Of a stretch of 64,000 bases of DNA, positions 63,303-64,000 are shown piece after piece; position 1 is the first letter of the stretch; each line of letters opens with the position of its first letter. Below the pieces are notes generated by a model. The model was not told where the DNA came from. It did not search any database and saw nothing but the letters and a program-made list of their open reading frames with translations. A program made the position numbers and the translations under genes. Location of the stretch: positions 4,157,001-4,221,000 of the forward strand of contig NZ_CM001023.1 of NCBI RefSeq assembly GCF_000166275.1, written 5' to 3'. This stretch comes from Algoriphagus machipongonensis (lineage in GTDB: Bacteria; Bacteroidota; Bacteroidia; Cytophagales; Cyclobacteriaceae).

Positions 63303-64000
63303 ATGAAGAAAATTGATTTTCAAAAACTTATTCTGTTTGAAAATGCGGATTACCTGGTAATCAATAAACCACCGTACCTATCGAGCTTAGACGACAGGCA
63401 CGAAGCGCAGAACATACTTGACCTTGCCAAGGCATACACTCCCGATGCCCAACTATGCCATCGATTGGACAAGGAAACGTCAGGCTGCCTGGTGATTGCC
63501 AAGAATCCGGAGGCCTACAGGCATTTGGCTATTCAGTTTGAAAACAGAAAGGTGGACAAAATCTATCATGCCGTAGTAGAAGGGATTCAGGATTACCAAA
63601 ATGAATTGGTGGATCGGAATCTAATCGCTACGAATAAGGGGGTTGCCAAAGTCAGTAAAGGAGGAAAGTCAGCGCAGACGTATTTTCAAACATTGAAAAC
63701 CTATGCTGCGCACACCTTGGTAGAATGCAAGCCGGTCACGGGCAGGCTACATCAGATCAGGGTTCATTTGGCTTACCTAAAGTCACCCATCTGTGGGGAC
63801 ACTTTATATGGTGGCAACATATTATACCTTTCTTCACTCAAGCGTCGCTTCAATTTAAAAAAGGACACAGAAGAGTTGCCTATCATGCAGCGGGTTTCTC
63901 TTCATGCTTTTTCTATTGGATTTGAGGGCTTAGATGGTACCAAACTTCAATTGAATGCACCTTACCCGAAAGATTTTCAGGTTTTGGTCAAACAGTTGGA
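63303..64000 (+). CDS. RluA-family RNA pseudouridine synthase (partial)
   Basis: 232 codons of an RNA pseudouridylate synthase, cut by the right edge. The catalytic motif HRLDKETSG carries Asp56; KPPYLSS near residue 22, KIYHAVVEG, and GRLHQIRVHLAYL are family blocks, and the substrate loop around GDTLYGG is present. No S4 domain is seen at the N-terminus, which suggests the RluA/RluC-type catalytic core alone. The target uridine cannot be told from sequence. Confidence 0.9.
   Translation, partial: MKKIDFQKLILFENADYLVINKPPYLSSLDDRHEAQNILDLAKAYTPDAQLCHRLDKETSGCLVIAKNPEAYRHLAIQFENRKVDKIYHAVVEGIQDYQNELVDRNLIATNKGVAKVSKGGKSAQTYFQTLKTYAAHTLVECKPVTGRLHQIRVHLAYLKSPICGDTLYGGNILYLSSLKRRFNLKKDTEELPIMQRVSLHAFSIGFEGLDGTKLQLNAPYPKDFQVLVKQL

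Noticed and set aside
1..64000. CRISPR arrays, rRNA, tRNA genes and prophage
   Set aside because: No regularly spaced repeat set, no cloverleaf with a convincing acceptor stem and no phage structural genes were found by reading both strands.

Overview
The window looks like chromosomal DNA of a Bacteroidota bacterium, most likely a Cytophagales/Cyclobacteriaceae relative (Algoriphagus-like). The DNA is AT-rich, many lipoproteins carry short lipobox signals, few genes have Shine-Dalgarno sites, and promoters fit the Bacteroidota TTG / TAnnTTTG pattern upstream of rpsT and a DUF2795 gene. The family set (KduI/KduD, DUF349, DUF2795, DUF1684, pheT-zapA-rny) also fits. This assignment comes from protein families, not from rRNA, and no rRNA or tRNA gene was seen.

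Positions 1-12126 form a pectin/uronate utilisation locus. The minus strand encodes a GH28 polygalacturonase, a rhamnogalacturonan acetylesterase, three small-molecule enzymes (VOC, Ldh-type, Gfo/Idh/MocA) and a TRAP transporter (DctP, and DctQ cut by the left edge). The divergent plus strand encodes KduI, KduD, a LacI-family regulator and tagaturonate reductase. Two CG-centred operator-like palindromes sit in the divergent promoter region. A GH43 lipoprotein converges on this block. Positions 12336-19658 are housekeeping: an MtfA-like peptidase, rny, zapA, a coiled-coil partner, pheT, DUF1684, radC and rpsT.

Positions 19790-38545 are mixed accessory genes: an S1/P1-like nuclease, two esterases, DinB, a MoaF-like protein, a quinone oxidoreductase with a divergent HxlR regulator, two amidohydrolase lipoproteins, an M28 peptidase, an AraC regulator, a sulfatase and an aminotransferase. 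Two gene remnants lie here: an amidohydrolase with a large internal deletion and a GNAT fragment.

Positions 38785-43656 hold the most interesting system. It is a one-strand locus with a HlyD-type adaptor, a C39-peptidase ABC exporter (split by a one-base frameshift), a small HTH protein, two consecutive unlisted double-glycine-leader peptides (56 and 55 aa) and a CPBP membrane protease. It resembles a two-peptide bacteriocin or signalling-peptide export locus.

Positions 33641-34458 and 44961-48500 contain gene units bounded by inverted repeats with attC-like hairpins, suggestive of integron-type cassettes without a visible integrase. Two 540-bp non-coding direct repeats (44244-44783 and 49224-49763) bracket the second region. 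Positions 49865-64000 return to core genes: ettA, DUF349, DUF2795, a LytTR two-component system with a LiaF-like protein, ispD, queA, an FtsX-type permease, recA, DUF3108, an OmpR-type two-component pair and an RluA-family pseudouridine synthase cut by the right edge.
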